Of a DNA stretch of 64,000 nucleotides, positions 55,288 to 64,000 are shown piece by piece; positions within the stretch are counted from its first letter, which is position 1; every line of letters starts with the position of its first letter. The notes below the pieces were generated by a model. That model worked only from the letters and a program-made list of their open reading frames with translations. It searched no databases and was not told the DNA's origin. The translations under genes were made by a program, and so were the position numbers. The stretch covers positions 93,189,182-93,253,181 of the forward strand of contig OZ020589.1 in assembly GCA_963971535.1 (NCBI GenBank), written 5' to 3'. This DNA comes from Notolepis coatsorum (lineage: Eukaryota; Chordata; Actinopteri; Aulopiformes; Paralepididae).

Positions 55288-55732
55288 GATACACTGGCAT
55301 TGAAAAGGTAGAGAGACCAGCGAGAGGAGGAGACTATGGCAAACTACTTTTGCAGAGAGAGACCTACCATATTCACACCCTGCAGACTATGGCCCCTCTT
55401 GGACTGAATAAAGAGTTTGACATCAAACCCTTCCTGTAAATACACACATTCTGTCCTGATTCTGTGTTTTTTTAATGAATTTTTCAGTTTTTTAAGTTTT
55501 CTTATTATATATTTTTTCTCAATTTTGGAATGTGAAGGTGTGTCACATTTAACTACTAAACTACCGTACTACTGTTATTGTTACTATGTACCGTATGTTC
55601 TAGGCACTTGAGCTGCAATATGGTCTGTAAATGTGTAGCCTATAGGCTAATTGATTTGAACTTTGACCTGGCTCAACCTTGACCCTTAATTTGTATATGT
55701 ATATATACCCCACCCCTTTTCACACGTCGTTG

Positions 55733-55775
55733 ACACTTGAAAAAGACCACAGGCCGAAACGTTGTGTTCAAGTAC
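55733..55775 (+). ncRNA. Degenerate hammerhead-ribozyme-like motif of the Penelope element
   Basis: ACACTTGAAAAAGACC, a short ACA loop and GGCCGAAACGTTGTG follow the CTGANGA - stem II - GAAAC pattern of the hammerhead motifs known from Penelope-like terminal repeats. The CTGA core is altered to CTTGA here. Confidence 0.4.
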
Positions 55776-56046
55776 ATTAAAACTTGGGAACACTATAGAT
55801 GGTGTGCAGACTTTTTTTTTTTCCCCCACAACATTACAGATCTATTTCGAGTCTAGCACCCGTGACTACACTTGGGATGTGCGTGAGTCTTTTCTACTAT
55901 GCTATCAGTTTAGTGTCATGGTTCTGTATAGCCCCCTCTTCTCTCTCCCCACAGCCAACTATCAATATATCATCTGCGATGGGCTCTACCCCACTGAGCC
56001 CTGCTAAAAGCTCATGCTGCTTTCGCTGGTTTATCTCTGGGGCCAC

Positions 56047-57199
56047 CAGTGTCGGCGCCATGGGGGGGCATTCGCGGGCCATGCCCCCCCAGACGACGCA
56101 CTGTGCCCCTCCAAAACGTCATAGGCAATTATTATAAAAAAATCAAATAATTAAATATTTAATTATTTTTATTATAGTAAAAGTCAGATGTTTTCCTTTA
56201 TAAATAGGGTATTTACCCTATTATTAAACGAAATTAAACAAAAAAAAGTCTTAAAAGAAGTGTATGTTTGATCGCACGTAGCCCCCTTCGTGACTGATGC
56301 ACCAAGTGAATCCACAGTCACTTGCTCCTCAATAGGACACCAACCTAGATTTACCATGAAGGACTGGTTCTGGCCGAACCGTTCGTTATACAAGTATCAC
56401 AGAGAAATTTCAAAGATACGCAAAGTTGCACGAGGGTCTTGGACAGAGATACGGGACGGTTAGAAAGCTCTGCGTTGCTAATAAACATTTTAAATATCTT
56501 TTATAAACTGGTCAAAACGGCATTATTTCCGGCGTTGGGTGCATGATGCGCATGCGCTGTGATCACAGCGCAGGCGCACCAGGCAGCCAAGTACGGAAAT
56601 AATGCCGTTTTGAGTGGCGTTGACCAGTTTATAAAAAACAGCAAACAGTCTCGCCCTCTCCAATCTTATTTCGTTGCATGATAAGCTTGCGTGTAGTTAT
56701 TGATTATTATATGCGAGGGGAGGGGGTGGGGGTCAATCGGAGATCGGGTTTAGAGTCAGAGAGTTGCGTAGTGGTTGTAGGAGGATCCATGGACCTGCCC
56801 CGCTGTACAGTACTGGTGCAGACATAACAAGGCATATGCAAACAGTGAGTAATGTGTTCTCAACCAGGAGCACTGTTAACAGTTACTTTCACTTATTAAT
56901 GAATGTAAAGACCAGCCTCTGGCTTATTTCATACTGTTTAATTTGTGTGTGTGCGCAAGACGCGAGTTGATTGATTGAAAACTTTATTAACAGATTGCAG
57001 AATGGGTACAATACAGTACAGTGTGTTTGTTGTGACGTGAGAGTGAGAAAGAGAGAGAGACTGTCTTATCTCTTATGCGCACTCATGTTTTGAAATGCAT
57101 GTTGGTTTGTCGGGAAATTCGTTTTCTGAAGCCTATATTTTATGCCCCCCCTAAATGACCATATGCCCCCCCATTAAATTCGTTCTGGCGCCGACTCTG
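56047..57199. mobile_element. hAT element (1.15 kb) in gypsy B of block B
   Basis: Ends CAGTGTCGGCGCC and GGCGCCGACTCTG are inverted repeats, flanked by GGGGCCAC (56039-56046) and AGGGCCAC (57200-57207), an 8-bp duplication with one later change. In the tandem duplicate the right duplication is still GGGGCCAC (60179-60186). Copy A has the empty site (near 36,850). It is non-autonomous. A ~105-bp inverted pair (GGTCAAAACGGCATTATTTCC against GGAAATAATGCCGTTTTGA) lies near 56,508-56,620. Confidence 0.9.
56966..57022 (-). mobile_element. Minimal L2 LINE 3' end (~55 bp) inside the hAT
   Basis: GTTGATTGATTGAAAACTTT, then ATTAACAGATTGCAGAATGG and GTACAATACAGTACAG, match the extreme 3' end of the L2 LINEs at 5247 and 41767, in the same orientation. 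This is a severely 5'-truncated insertion. It is repeated at 59945-60001 through the tandem duplication. Confidence 0.75.
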
Positions 57200-57304
57200 A
57201 GGGCCACAGACACCCCAAATGGCAGCTTTAACCAGCGCTTCCTGCCCCAAGGTGTCCAAAATGTGGTGGTGTAACTACTTTCCTCGTCTAGCCTACACTG
57301 TAGA
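57200..57304 (-). pseudogene. Gypsy B RT fragment between hAT and chromovirus
   Basis: About 100 bp of gypsy B (FWTPWGRKRWLKLPFG region) matching 36,852-36,956 of copy A. The chromovirus LTR follows at 57305. Duplicated at 60180-60283. Confidence 0.85.
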
Positions 57305-58198
57305 TGTTAGGGTTTGTAACCGACCTTAAACGCAACGGCACAGAGAGAGTTGTTCAGAGTTAGCCAAAGCAAGGGCGTATTTATTTCCAGAGTTACAAGA
57401 TGGAATGAAGTTGAGCAACCGAACAAACAGGGAATCTGGCATGTGAAGATTGTTGCGGCTCTGCAGATACTCCCAGTAGGTGGTGGTGAGGAATTGGCTT
57501 GTGACGTCTGAAGCGGCTCTGCAGATCCTCCCAGCTTTCACTCCCGGTGGAAACGGAGAGAGAGAGAAATCAGAGTTAGCCCAGCGCACAACAGAAGCAG
57601 AGAGGTGACTGATCCAGTATATATCCAAGTGACTTGATCTTCGGTGTACCACACACAAGTTAGCAGAGTCCAGAGAAAAAACAATACGGTAATCCAAAGT
57701 GTAAATCCAACACAAAAATAGGTGAGAACAGTACAAACAAAAACGGGATCTCTTCGGTGTTTCACAACACACAAAAAACTGATGATCCAAAAAGAACTGT
57801 TTCCAAAAACTCACCAGAGCGCAACGCGTAAAGCGGGCAGATAACGAGGCGCAGCTCCGAACGGGGAAACCAGGTTCTCCACAGGGATTCTCCACGAAAA
57901 GTCCTGGAGAGCAAAAGACAGGAAACAGCGACAGGGAAGGCAGGCAAATGCAGGAGTAATTCAGAACGATCCAACATCGATAGTAGGGGGATCAGAGTAT
58001 ATAAAGCCACAGGGCGCTGATTACAAGCTGTGACAGCTGCGGGATGAAATTGATACTTGCTCCAGAAGCGTGTGGTGGGGAAAGCACCAATCAACACGGC
58101 ACCTTACAGGAACGGAGCGTGTGGCGGGGAATGCAATTAATCAACAAAGTACCTTAAAGGAACGGAGCGTGTGGGTGGGGAGCGGACCAAACCTCACA
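57305..58198 (-). repeat. Chromovirus 3' LTR (tandem unit 1)
   Basis: 894 bp, TGTTAGGG...ACCTCACA on the plus strand (TG...CA in both readings). It is preceded by CTGTAGA where copy A reads CTGTAGGAAAG; unit 2 keeps CTGTAGG. This suggests a GTAGG target. On the minus strand a polypurine tract (GGAGGGGGGGTAC) directly precedes it. Confidence 0.85.
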
Positions 58199-59305
58199 GT
58201 ACCCCCCCCTCCACGGGAGCCACCCCGGCGACCAGGCCGACCCGGCTCGCCCGGATGGGCACGATGGAAGTCGGTGATCAGGCCGGGATCCACAATGAGC
58301 TGGCGGGAGACCCAGCTCCGTTCTTCCGGACCGTACCCCTCCCAGTCCACCAGGTACTGGAACCCCCGACCCCGCCGTCGAACGCCCATCAACCGGCGGA
58401 CCTGCCACTGGGGGTGACCGTCCACCATCTCGGGAGGAGGTGGTTCCGGAGCAGGAGGCATCAGGGGACTGAGAGAGACAGGCTTAACCCGGGACACATG
58501 GAAAACAGGGTGAATGTGCATGGACGCAGGAAGCTTAAGACTCACCGCCGCCGGACTGAGTACCTTCAGAACCTCAAAAGGTCAGACGAACCGGGGGTTA
58601 AGCTTCTTGGCCGAGGACCGAAGTGGAAGGTCCCTTGCGGAAAGCCACACCCTCTGCCCAGGGTGGTACGTCGGCGCAGGAACCCGGCGCCGGTCAGCCC
58701 CACGACAGGTGCGCTCTGATGACCGGAGCAGCGCGGTCCTGGTGATCTCCCAGACCCGACGGCACCGGTCGAGGTGGTCCTGTACGGAGGGAACTGCCAC
58801 CTCCGTCTCCTGTGCAGGGAAAAGAGGGGGTTGGTAGCCCAGGGATACCTCAAATGGTGAGAGGCCGGTGGCGGAACTGACCATGGAGTTGATGGAGTAC
58901 TCGACCCAGGGAAGGAATCGGCTCCAAGAAGCTGGTCTCTCGGCAGCCACACACCGAAGAGCAGACTCCACACTCTGGTTCATTCTCTCCGTTTGTCCGT
59001 TAGTCTGGGGATGATAACCAGAGGAAAGACTGACCGTTGCCCCCAATCCCTTGCAAAAAGCCCGCCATACCTGGGAAGTGAACTGGGGCCCCCGGTCCGA
59101 GACGGCGTCCTGGGGAAAACCATGGAGGCGAAACACGTGGCGTGTCAGGAGGTCCGCCGTCTCGGCCGCCGAGGGAAGCTTGGGAAGGGCCACGAGGTGA
59201 ACCCCCTTGCTGAACCGATCCACCACGGTCAGAAGGCACGTGTTCCCCTGGGAGGAGGGAAGACCCGTGACGAAGTCCAGCGCCACATGTGACCAAGGAC
59301 GGCTC
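58199..59305 (-). pseudogene. Chromovirus integrase end with chromodomain (tandem unit 1)
   Basis: Minus-strand integrase core ([53 protein letters not shown]; 58582-59310) and the C-terminal part with [16 protein letters not shown] and a chromodomain ([18 protein letters not shown]; 58141-58560). It is a partial duplicate of the chromovirus, cut at the tandem junction. Confidence 0.85.
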
Positions 59306-60283
59306 CTCAATAGGACACCAACCTAGATTTACCATGAAGGACTGGTTCTGGCCGAACCGTTCGTTATACAAGTATCACAGAGAAATTTCAAAGATACTCA
59401 AAGTTGCACGAGGGTCTTGGACAGAGATACGGGACGGTTAGAAAGCTCTGCGTTGCTAATAAACATTTTAAATATCTTTTATAAACTGGTCAAAACGGCA
59501 TTATTTCCGGCGTTGGGTGCATGATGCGCATGCGCTGTGATCACAGCGCAGGCGCACCAGGCAGCCAAGTACGGAAATAATGCCGCTTTGAGCGGCGTTG
59601 ACCAGTTTATAAAAATCAGCAAACAGTCTCGCCCTCTCCAATCTTATTTCGTTGCATGATAAGCTTGCGTGTAGTTATTGATTATTATATGCGAGGGGAG
59701 GGGTGGGGGTCAATCGGAGATCGGGTTTAGAGTCCGAGAGTTGCGTAGTGGTTGTAGGAGGATCCATGGACCTGCCCCGCTGTACAGTACTGGTGCAGAC
59801 ATAACAAGGCATATGCAGACAGTGAGTAATGTGTTCTCAACCAGGAGCACCGTTAACAGTTACTTTCACTTATTAATGAATGTAAAGACCAGCCTCTGGC
59901 TTATTTCATACTGTTTAATTTGTGTGTGTGCGCAAGACGCGAGTTGATTGATTGAAAACTTTATTAACAGATTGCAGAATGGGTAGAATACAGTACAGTG
60001 TGTTTGTTGTGACGTGAGAGTGAGAAAGAGAGAGAGACTGTCTTATCTCTTATGCGCACTCATGTTTTGAAATGCATGTTGGTTTGTCGGGAAATTCGTT
60101 TTCTGAAGCCTATATTTTATGCCCCCCCGAAATTACCATATGCCCCCCCCCGTTAAATTAGTTCTGGCGCCGACTCTGGGGGCCACAGACACCCCAAATG
60201 GCAGCTTTAACCAGCGCTTCCTGCCCCAAGGTGTCCAAAATGTGGTGGTGTAACTACTTTCCTCGTCTAGCCTACACTGTAGG

Positions 60284-61178
60284 TGTTAGGGTTTGTAACC
60301 GACCTCAAACGCAACGGCACAGAGAGAGTTGTTCAGAGTTAGCCAAAGCAAGGGCGTATTTATTTCCAGAGTTACAAGATGGAATGAAGTTGAGCAACCG
60401 AACAAACGGGGAATCTGGCATGTGAAGATTGTTGCGGCTCTGCAGATACTCCCAGTAGGTGGTGGTGAGGAATTGGCTTGTGACGTCTGAAGCGGCTCTG
60501 CAGATCCTCCCAGCTTTCACTCCCGGTGGAAACGGAGAGAGAGAGAAATCAGAGTTAGCCCAGCGCACAACAGAAGCAGAGAGGTGACTGATCCAGTATA
60601 TATCCAAGTGACTTGATCTTCGGTGTACCACACACAAGTTAGCAGAGTCTAGAGAAAAAACAATACGGTAATCCAAAGTGTAAATCCAACACAAAAATAG
60701 GTGAGAACAGTACAAACAAAAACAGGATCTCTTCGGTGTTTCACAAACACACAAAAAACTGATGATCCAAAAAGAACTGTTTCCAAAAACTCACCAGAGC
60801 GCAACGCGTAAAGCGGGCAGATAACGAGGCGCAGCTCCGAACGGGGAAACCAGGTTCTCCACAGGGATTCTCCACGAAAAGTCCTGGAGAGCAAAAGACA
60901 GGAAACAGCGACGGGGAAGGCAGGCAAATGCAGGAGTAATTCAGAACGATCCAACATCGATAGTAGGGGGATCAGAGTATATAAAGCCACAGGGCGCTGA
61001 TTACAAGCTGTGACAGCTGCGGGATGAAATTGATACTTGCTCCAGAAGCGTGTGGCGGGGAAAGCACCAATCAACACGGCACCTTACAGGAACGGAGCGT
61101 GTGGCGGGGAATGCAATTAATCAACAAAGTACCTTAAAGGAACGGAGCGTGTGGGTGGGGAGCGGACCAAACCTCACA
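60284..61178 (-). repeat. Chromovirus 3' LTR (tandem unit 2)
   Basis: 895 bp, near-identical to 57305-58198. The flanking GTAGG at 60279-60283 is the probable target site. It is connected to the long pol region on its right. Confidence 0.9.
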
Positions 61179-61179
61179 G

Positions 61180-61560
61180 TACCCCCCCCTCCACGGGAGC
61201 CACCCGGCGACCAGGCCGACCCGGCTCGCCCGGATGGGCACGATGGAAGTCGGTGATCAGGCCGGGATCCACAATGAGCTGGCGGGAGACCCAGCTCTGT
61301 TCTTCCGGACCGTACCCCTCCCAGTCCACCAGGTACTGGAACCCCTGACCCCGCCGTCGAACGCCCATCAACCGGCGGACCTGCCACTGGGGGTGACCGT
61401 CCACCATCTCGGGAGGAGGTGGTTCCGGAGCAGGAGGCATCAGGGGACTGAGAGAGACAGGCTTAACCCGGGACACATGGAAAACAGGGTGAATGTGCAT
61501 GGACGCAGGAAGCTTAAGACTCACCGCCGCCGGACTGAGTACCTTCAGAACCTCAAAAGG
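61180..61560 (-). CDS. Chromovirus integrase C-terminus with chromodomain (tandem unit 2)
   Basis: Minus-strand sequence with [16 protein letters not shown] followed by a chromodomain ([20 protein letters not shown], then [14 protein letters not shown]). In chromoviruses this domain directs integration through binding to modified histones. It lies directly upstream of the polypurine tract and LTR. Confidence 0.8.
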
Positions 61561-63870
61561 TCAGACGAACCGGGGGTTAAGCTTCTTGGCCGAGGACCGA
61601 AGTGGAAGGTCCCTTGCGGAAAGCCACACCCTCTGCCCAGGGTGGTACATCGGCGCAGGAACCCGGCGCCGGTCAGCCCCACGACAGGCGCGCTCTGATG
61701 ACCGGAGCAGCGCGGTCCTGGTGATCTCCCAGACCCGACGGCACCGGTCGAGGTGGTCCTGTACGGAGGGAACTGCCACCTCCGTCTCCTGTGCAGGGAA
61801 AAGAGGGGGTTGGTAGCCCAGGGATACCTCAAAGGGTGAGAGGCCGGTGGCGGAACTGACCATGGAGTTGATGGAGTACTCGACCCAGGGAAGGAATCGG
61901 CTCCAAGAAGCTGGTCTCTCGGCAGCCACACACCGAAGAGCAGACTCCACACTCTGGTTCATCCTCTCCGTTTGTCCGTTAGTCTGGGGATGATAACCAG
62001 AGGAAAGACTGACCATTGCCCCCAATCCCTTGCAAAAAGCCCGCCATACCTGGGAAGTGAACTGGGGCCCCCGGTCCGAGACGACGTCCTGGGGAAAACC
62101 ATGGAGGCAAAACACGTGGCGTGTCAGGAGGTCCGCCGTCTCGGCCGCCGAGGGAAGCTTGGGAAGGGCCACGAGGTGAACCCCCTTGCTGAACCGATCC
62201 ACCACGGTCAGAAGGCACGTGTTCCCCTGGGAGGAGGGAAGACCCGTGACGAAGTCCAGCGCCACATGTGACCAAGGACGGCTCGGAATGGGAAGCGGCT
62301 GCAATAGCCCGGAGGGTGCCTGGTGGGAGGCCTTGCTGCGGGCGCAGACTGCGCAGGCCAGTACGAACTCCTTGACGTCGTTCCTCATGGTGGGCCACCA
62401 GAATCGACGAGCCAGGAAGGAGAACGTGCGATGAACGCCCGGGTGGCAGGCGAACCGGCTGGTATGGCCCCACTGGAGGACCCGGGACCGGACCGAGTCT
62501 GGGACGAAGAGACGATGAACCGGTACATTGCCTGGAGCGCGATGGAAGCGTAGGGCACGCCTTACAACCCCCTCGATGCCCAAGGTGACTACTCCTACCA
62601 CCCTGGCCTCTGGGAGGATGGCAGTCGGGTCCTCAGTGGTTGGAGCCCCCTTGGAGTGTAACGGGGACAGGGAGTCGGCCTTCGTGTTGCGGGAACCAGG
62701 GCGAAACGTCAGCGAGAAGTCGAACCGACTGAGGAAGCTGGCCCATCTTGCCTGCCGGCCATTGAGGCGCTTGGAAGCACGGATGTACGTCAGGTTCTTG
62801 TGGTCCGTCCAAATGGTAAATGGCTCCTCGGCCCCCTCTAGCCAATGACGCCACTCCTCCAAGGCAGCCACAACCGCCAGCAGCTCCCGATTGCCGATGT
62901 CATAGTTCCTCTCGGCAGGGAGGAACCGACGCGAGTAGAAGGCGCACGGATGTACCTTCTGGTCTGTAGCCGACCACTGGGACAAGATAGCTCCCAGTCC
63001 AGTATCCGAGGCGTCCACCTCTACGATGAACTGTCTCTTGGGGTCTGGATGGAGCAAGATCGGGGCGGAAGTGAACCTCTTCTTGAGGGAGCGGAACGCA
63101 GCACACGCCGCTGGGGACCAGTCGAACGGCAGGGCGGGAGAGGTCAGTCTGGTAAGCGGTTCCGCCACTTGACTGTAGTTCCGGATGAACCTTCGGTAGA
63201 AGTTGGCGAACCCGAGGAAGCTCTGTAACTCCTTCCGAGAGGTGGGTTCCGGCCACTCCTCCACGGCCCGGATCTTGCGAGGATCAGCTCGGGTCAAGCC
63301 TCTCTCCACGATGAAGCCCAGGTAATCAACGGAGTCGGAGTGGAATCGGCACTTCTCCGCCTTGACGAAGAGCCGATTGTGGAGGAGGCGCTCCAGCACA
63401 CGGCGGACATGCTGGATGTGTTCCTCGAGGGTCTTGGAGAAGATGAGGATGTCGTCTAGGTATACTACCACAAACTCCTCCAGCATGTCACGAAGGACGT
63501 CGTTCATGAGCGCCTGGAATACCGCCGGAGCGTTGGTGAGGCCGAACGGCATCACCAGGTACTCGTAGTGGCCCCTGGGAGTCTTGAAGGCGGTCTTCCA
63601 TTCATCGCCCTCTCGGATACGGACTAGATGGTAGGCACTCCGGAGGTCCAGCTTGGTAAAGACGGTAGCCTGGGTGAGAGGCTCGAAGGTGGAGTTCATG
63701 AGAGGTAGAGGATACTTGTTCTTAATGGTGATCTCGTTGAGCTGGCGATAGTCGATGCAGGGTCGAAGGTCTCCGTCCTTCTTCCCAACAAAGAAGAAAC
63801 CGGCCGCCACAGGAGAGGAGGAAGGCCGAATGAGTCCTGCTTCCAAGGACTCAGAGATGTATTGATCCAT
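61561..63870 (-). CDS. Chromovirus Pol: RT, RNase H, integrase
   Basis: 769-residue open frame. [62 protein letters not shown] and [12 protein letters not shown] (YLDD active site). RNase [51 protein letters not shown]. Integrase: zinc finger HPGVHRTF...CAVCARSK; core [24 protein letters not shown] and [14 protein letters not shown] (D, D, E). It matches the Tf1/sushi group closely. The frame continues towards the window edge, where the RT N-terminus and protease would lie. The long open frame suggests a comparatively young insertion. Confidence 0.9.
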   Translation of the reverse strand: MDQYISESLEAGLIRPSSSPVAAGFFFVGKKDGDLRPCIDYRQLNEITIKNKYPLPLMNSTFEPLTQATVFTKLDLRSAYHLVRIREGDEWKTAFKTPRGHYEYLVMPFGLTNAPAVFQALMNDVLRDMLEEFVVVYLDDILIFSKTLEEHIQHVRRVLERLLHNRLFVKAEKCRFHSDSVDYLGFIVERGLTRADPRKIRAVEEWPEPTSRKELQSFLGFANFYRRFIRNYSQVAEPLTRLTSPALPFDWSPAACAAFRSLKKRFTSAPILLHPDPKRQFIVEVDASDTGLGAILSQWSATDQKVHPCAFYSRRFLPAERNYDIGNRELLAVVAALEEWRHWLEGAEEPFTIWTDHKNLTYIRASKRLNGRQARWASFLSRFDFSLTFRPGSRNTKADSLSPLHSKGAPTTEDPTAILPEARVVGVVTLGIEGVVRRALRFHRAPGNVPVHRLFVPDSVRSRVLQWGHTSRFACHPGVHRTFSFLARRFWWPTMRNDVKEFVLACAVCARSKASHQAPSGLLQPLPIPSRPWSHVALDFVTGLPSSQGNTCLLTVVDRFSKGVHLVALPKLPSAAETADLLTRHVFCLHGFPQDVVSDRGPQFTSQVWRAFCKGLGAMVSLSSGYHPQTNGQTERMNQSVESALRCVAAERPASWSRFLPWVEYSINSMVSSATGLSPFEVSLGYQPPLFPAQETEVAVPSVQDHLDRCRRVWEITRTALLRSSERACRGADRRRVPAPMYHPGQRVWLSARDLPLRSSAKKLNPRFV

Positions 63871-64000
63871 CGCTGCCTTCTCCGGGACGGTCAGACTGTA
63901 GAGGCGGCTGCCGGGAAGGGGAGCCCCTGAGCGGAGGTCGATGGCACAGTCGTAAGGCTGGTGAGGCAGAAGGGCCTGAGCCCTGGACTTACTGAAAACC

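Larger units (their letters stand above)
53504..55899 (+). mobile_element. Penelope-like element, internally deleted
   Basis: Plus-strand element in gypsy B of block B, flanked by the 9-bp duplication TGCTATCAG (53495-53503 and 55900-55908). Copy A has the empty site (near 36,715). The coding region has the start of a Penelope-type RT and a C-terminal GIY-YIG endonuclease, but the central RT with its catalytic aspartates is missing. The 3' part ends with a CCGAAACGTTG motif typical of this order. At 2.4 kb it is shorter than the roughly 3 kb or more usual for full elements. Confidence 0.85.
56324..59301. repeat. Tandem segmental duplication, unit 1 (~2.98 kb)
   Basis: This unit comprises the right three quarters of the hAT, gypsy B sequence (57200-57304) and the 3' LTR plus integrase end of the chromovirus. 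It is repeated directly at 59302-62280. The two units differ by only a few substitutions and 1-bp indels. Confidence 0.95.
59302..62280. repeat. Tandem segmental duplication, unit 2 (~2.98 kb)
   Basis: At the junction (59302-59305) GCTC joins chromovirus integrase sequence (CAAGGACGGCTC) to hAT sequence (GCTCCTCAATAGG). Both original breakpoints (56324-56327 and 62281-62284) also read GCTC. Unit 2 continues without a break into the rest of the chromovirus pol, so it holds the original right side. Confidence 0.95.
60284..64000 (-). mobile_element. Chromovirus (Tf1/sushi-like Ty3/gypsy), right side cut by the window edge
   Basis: Minus-strand Ty3/gypsy element with a chromodomain at the integrase C-terminus, hence a chromovirus of the Tf1/sushi type common in fish. 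Visible parts in element order are RT, RNase H, integrase with zinc finger, chromodomain, polypurine tract and 3' LTR. The 5' LTR, gag and protease lie beyond 64,000. In the window it looks largely whole. It inserted into gypsy B in block B only (the site is empty in copy A near 36,955). Confidence 0.9.

Overview
This window is a transposable-element graveyard from what is almost certainly a ray-finned (teleost) fish. I find no host protein gene. The evidence for a fish is the mixture of families: an L2/CR1-group LINE, Rex1-like LINEs with (TTGAAC)n tails, a DIRS-type tyrosine-recombinase retroelement, a Penelope-like element with a GIY-YIG endonuclease, several hAT elements with exact 8-bp target duplications, a PIF-Harbinger fragment, three Ty3/gypsy lineages and at least one large LTR element with related solo LTRs. 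Most coding sequence is on the minus strand and most of it is broken.

The main architecture is an ancient composite block present twice in direct orientation: copy A (about 3.6-39.0 kb) and copy B (about 39.0 kb to at least 60.3 kb). The ancestral block, read left to right, was: Rex1 3' end; a LINE ORF1-like fragment; Ty3/gypsy element 'A' (minus strand) interrupted by a nearly full-length L2 LINE (minus) and by a short 5'-truncated L2 copy (plus); a Harbinger fragment; a tRNA-like sequence; Ty3/gypsy element 'B' (Mag-like, minus). After duplication each copy took its own insertions, so each copy holds the empty site for insertions in the other. Copy A gained a solo LTR (7133-8302), a 10.3-kb gag-bearing LTR element (8384-18696), a hAT (23481-29930) that in turn contains a DIRS element (24680-29856), another hAT (31556-33722) and a second solo LTR (34111-35602). 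Copy B gained a Rex1-like LINE (43006-45229), a Penelope-like element (53504-55899), a hAT (56047-57199) and a chromovirus (from 57305 and 60284 to the window edge). By eye the two copies differ by about 1% in substitutions, plus several indels.

A second, younger event lies on the right: about 2,979 bp (56324-59301), spanning the hAT end, a piece of gypsy B and the 3' LTR plus integrase end of the chromovirus, is duplicated in tandem (59302-62280), with a 4-bp GCTC microhomology at the junction.

Left of copy A (1-2.87 kb) are LINE and hAT remnants, an AT-rich tandem repeat, a fragment shared with the DIRS element and two strong hairpins. One of these is a near-perfect palindrome inserted in a Rex1 3' fragment. 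Other noteworthy items are a 5S-rRNA-like stretch inside the DIRS element, complementarity of the young LTR element to tRNA-His at two sites, a 2A-like motif in the L2 LINE, and higher-order minisatellites inside two hAT elements.
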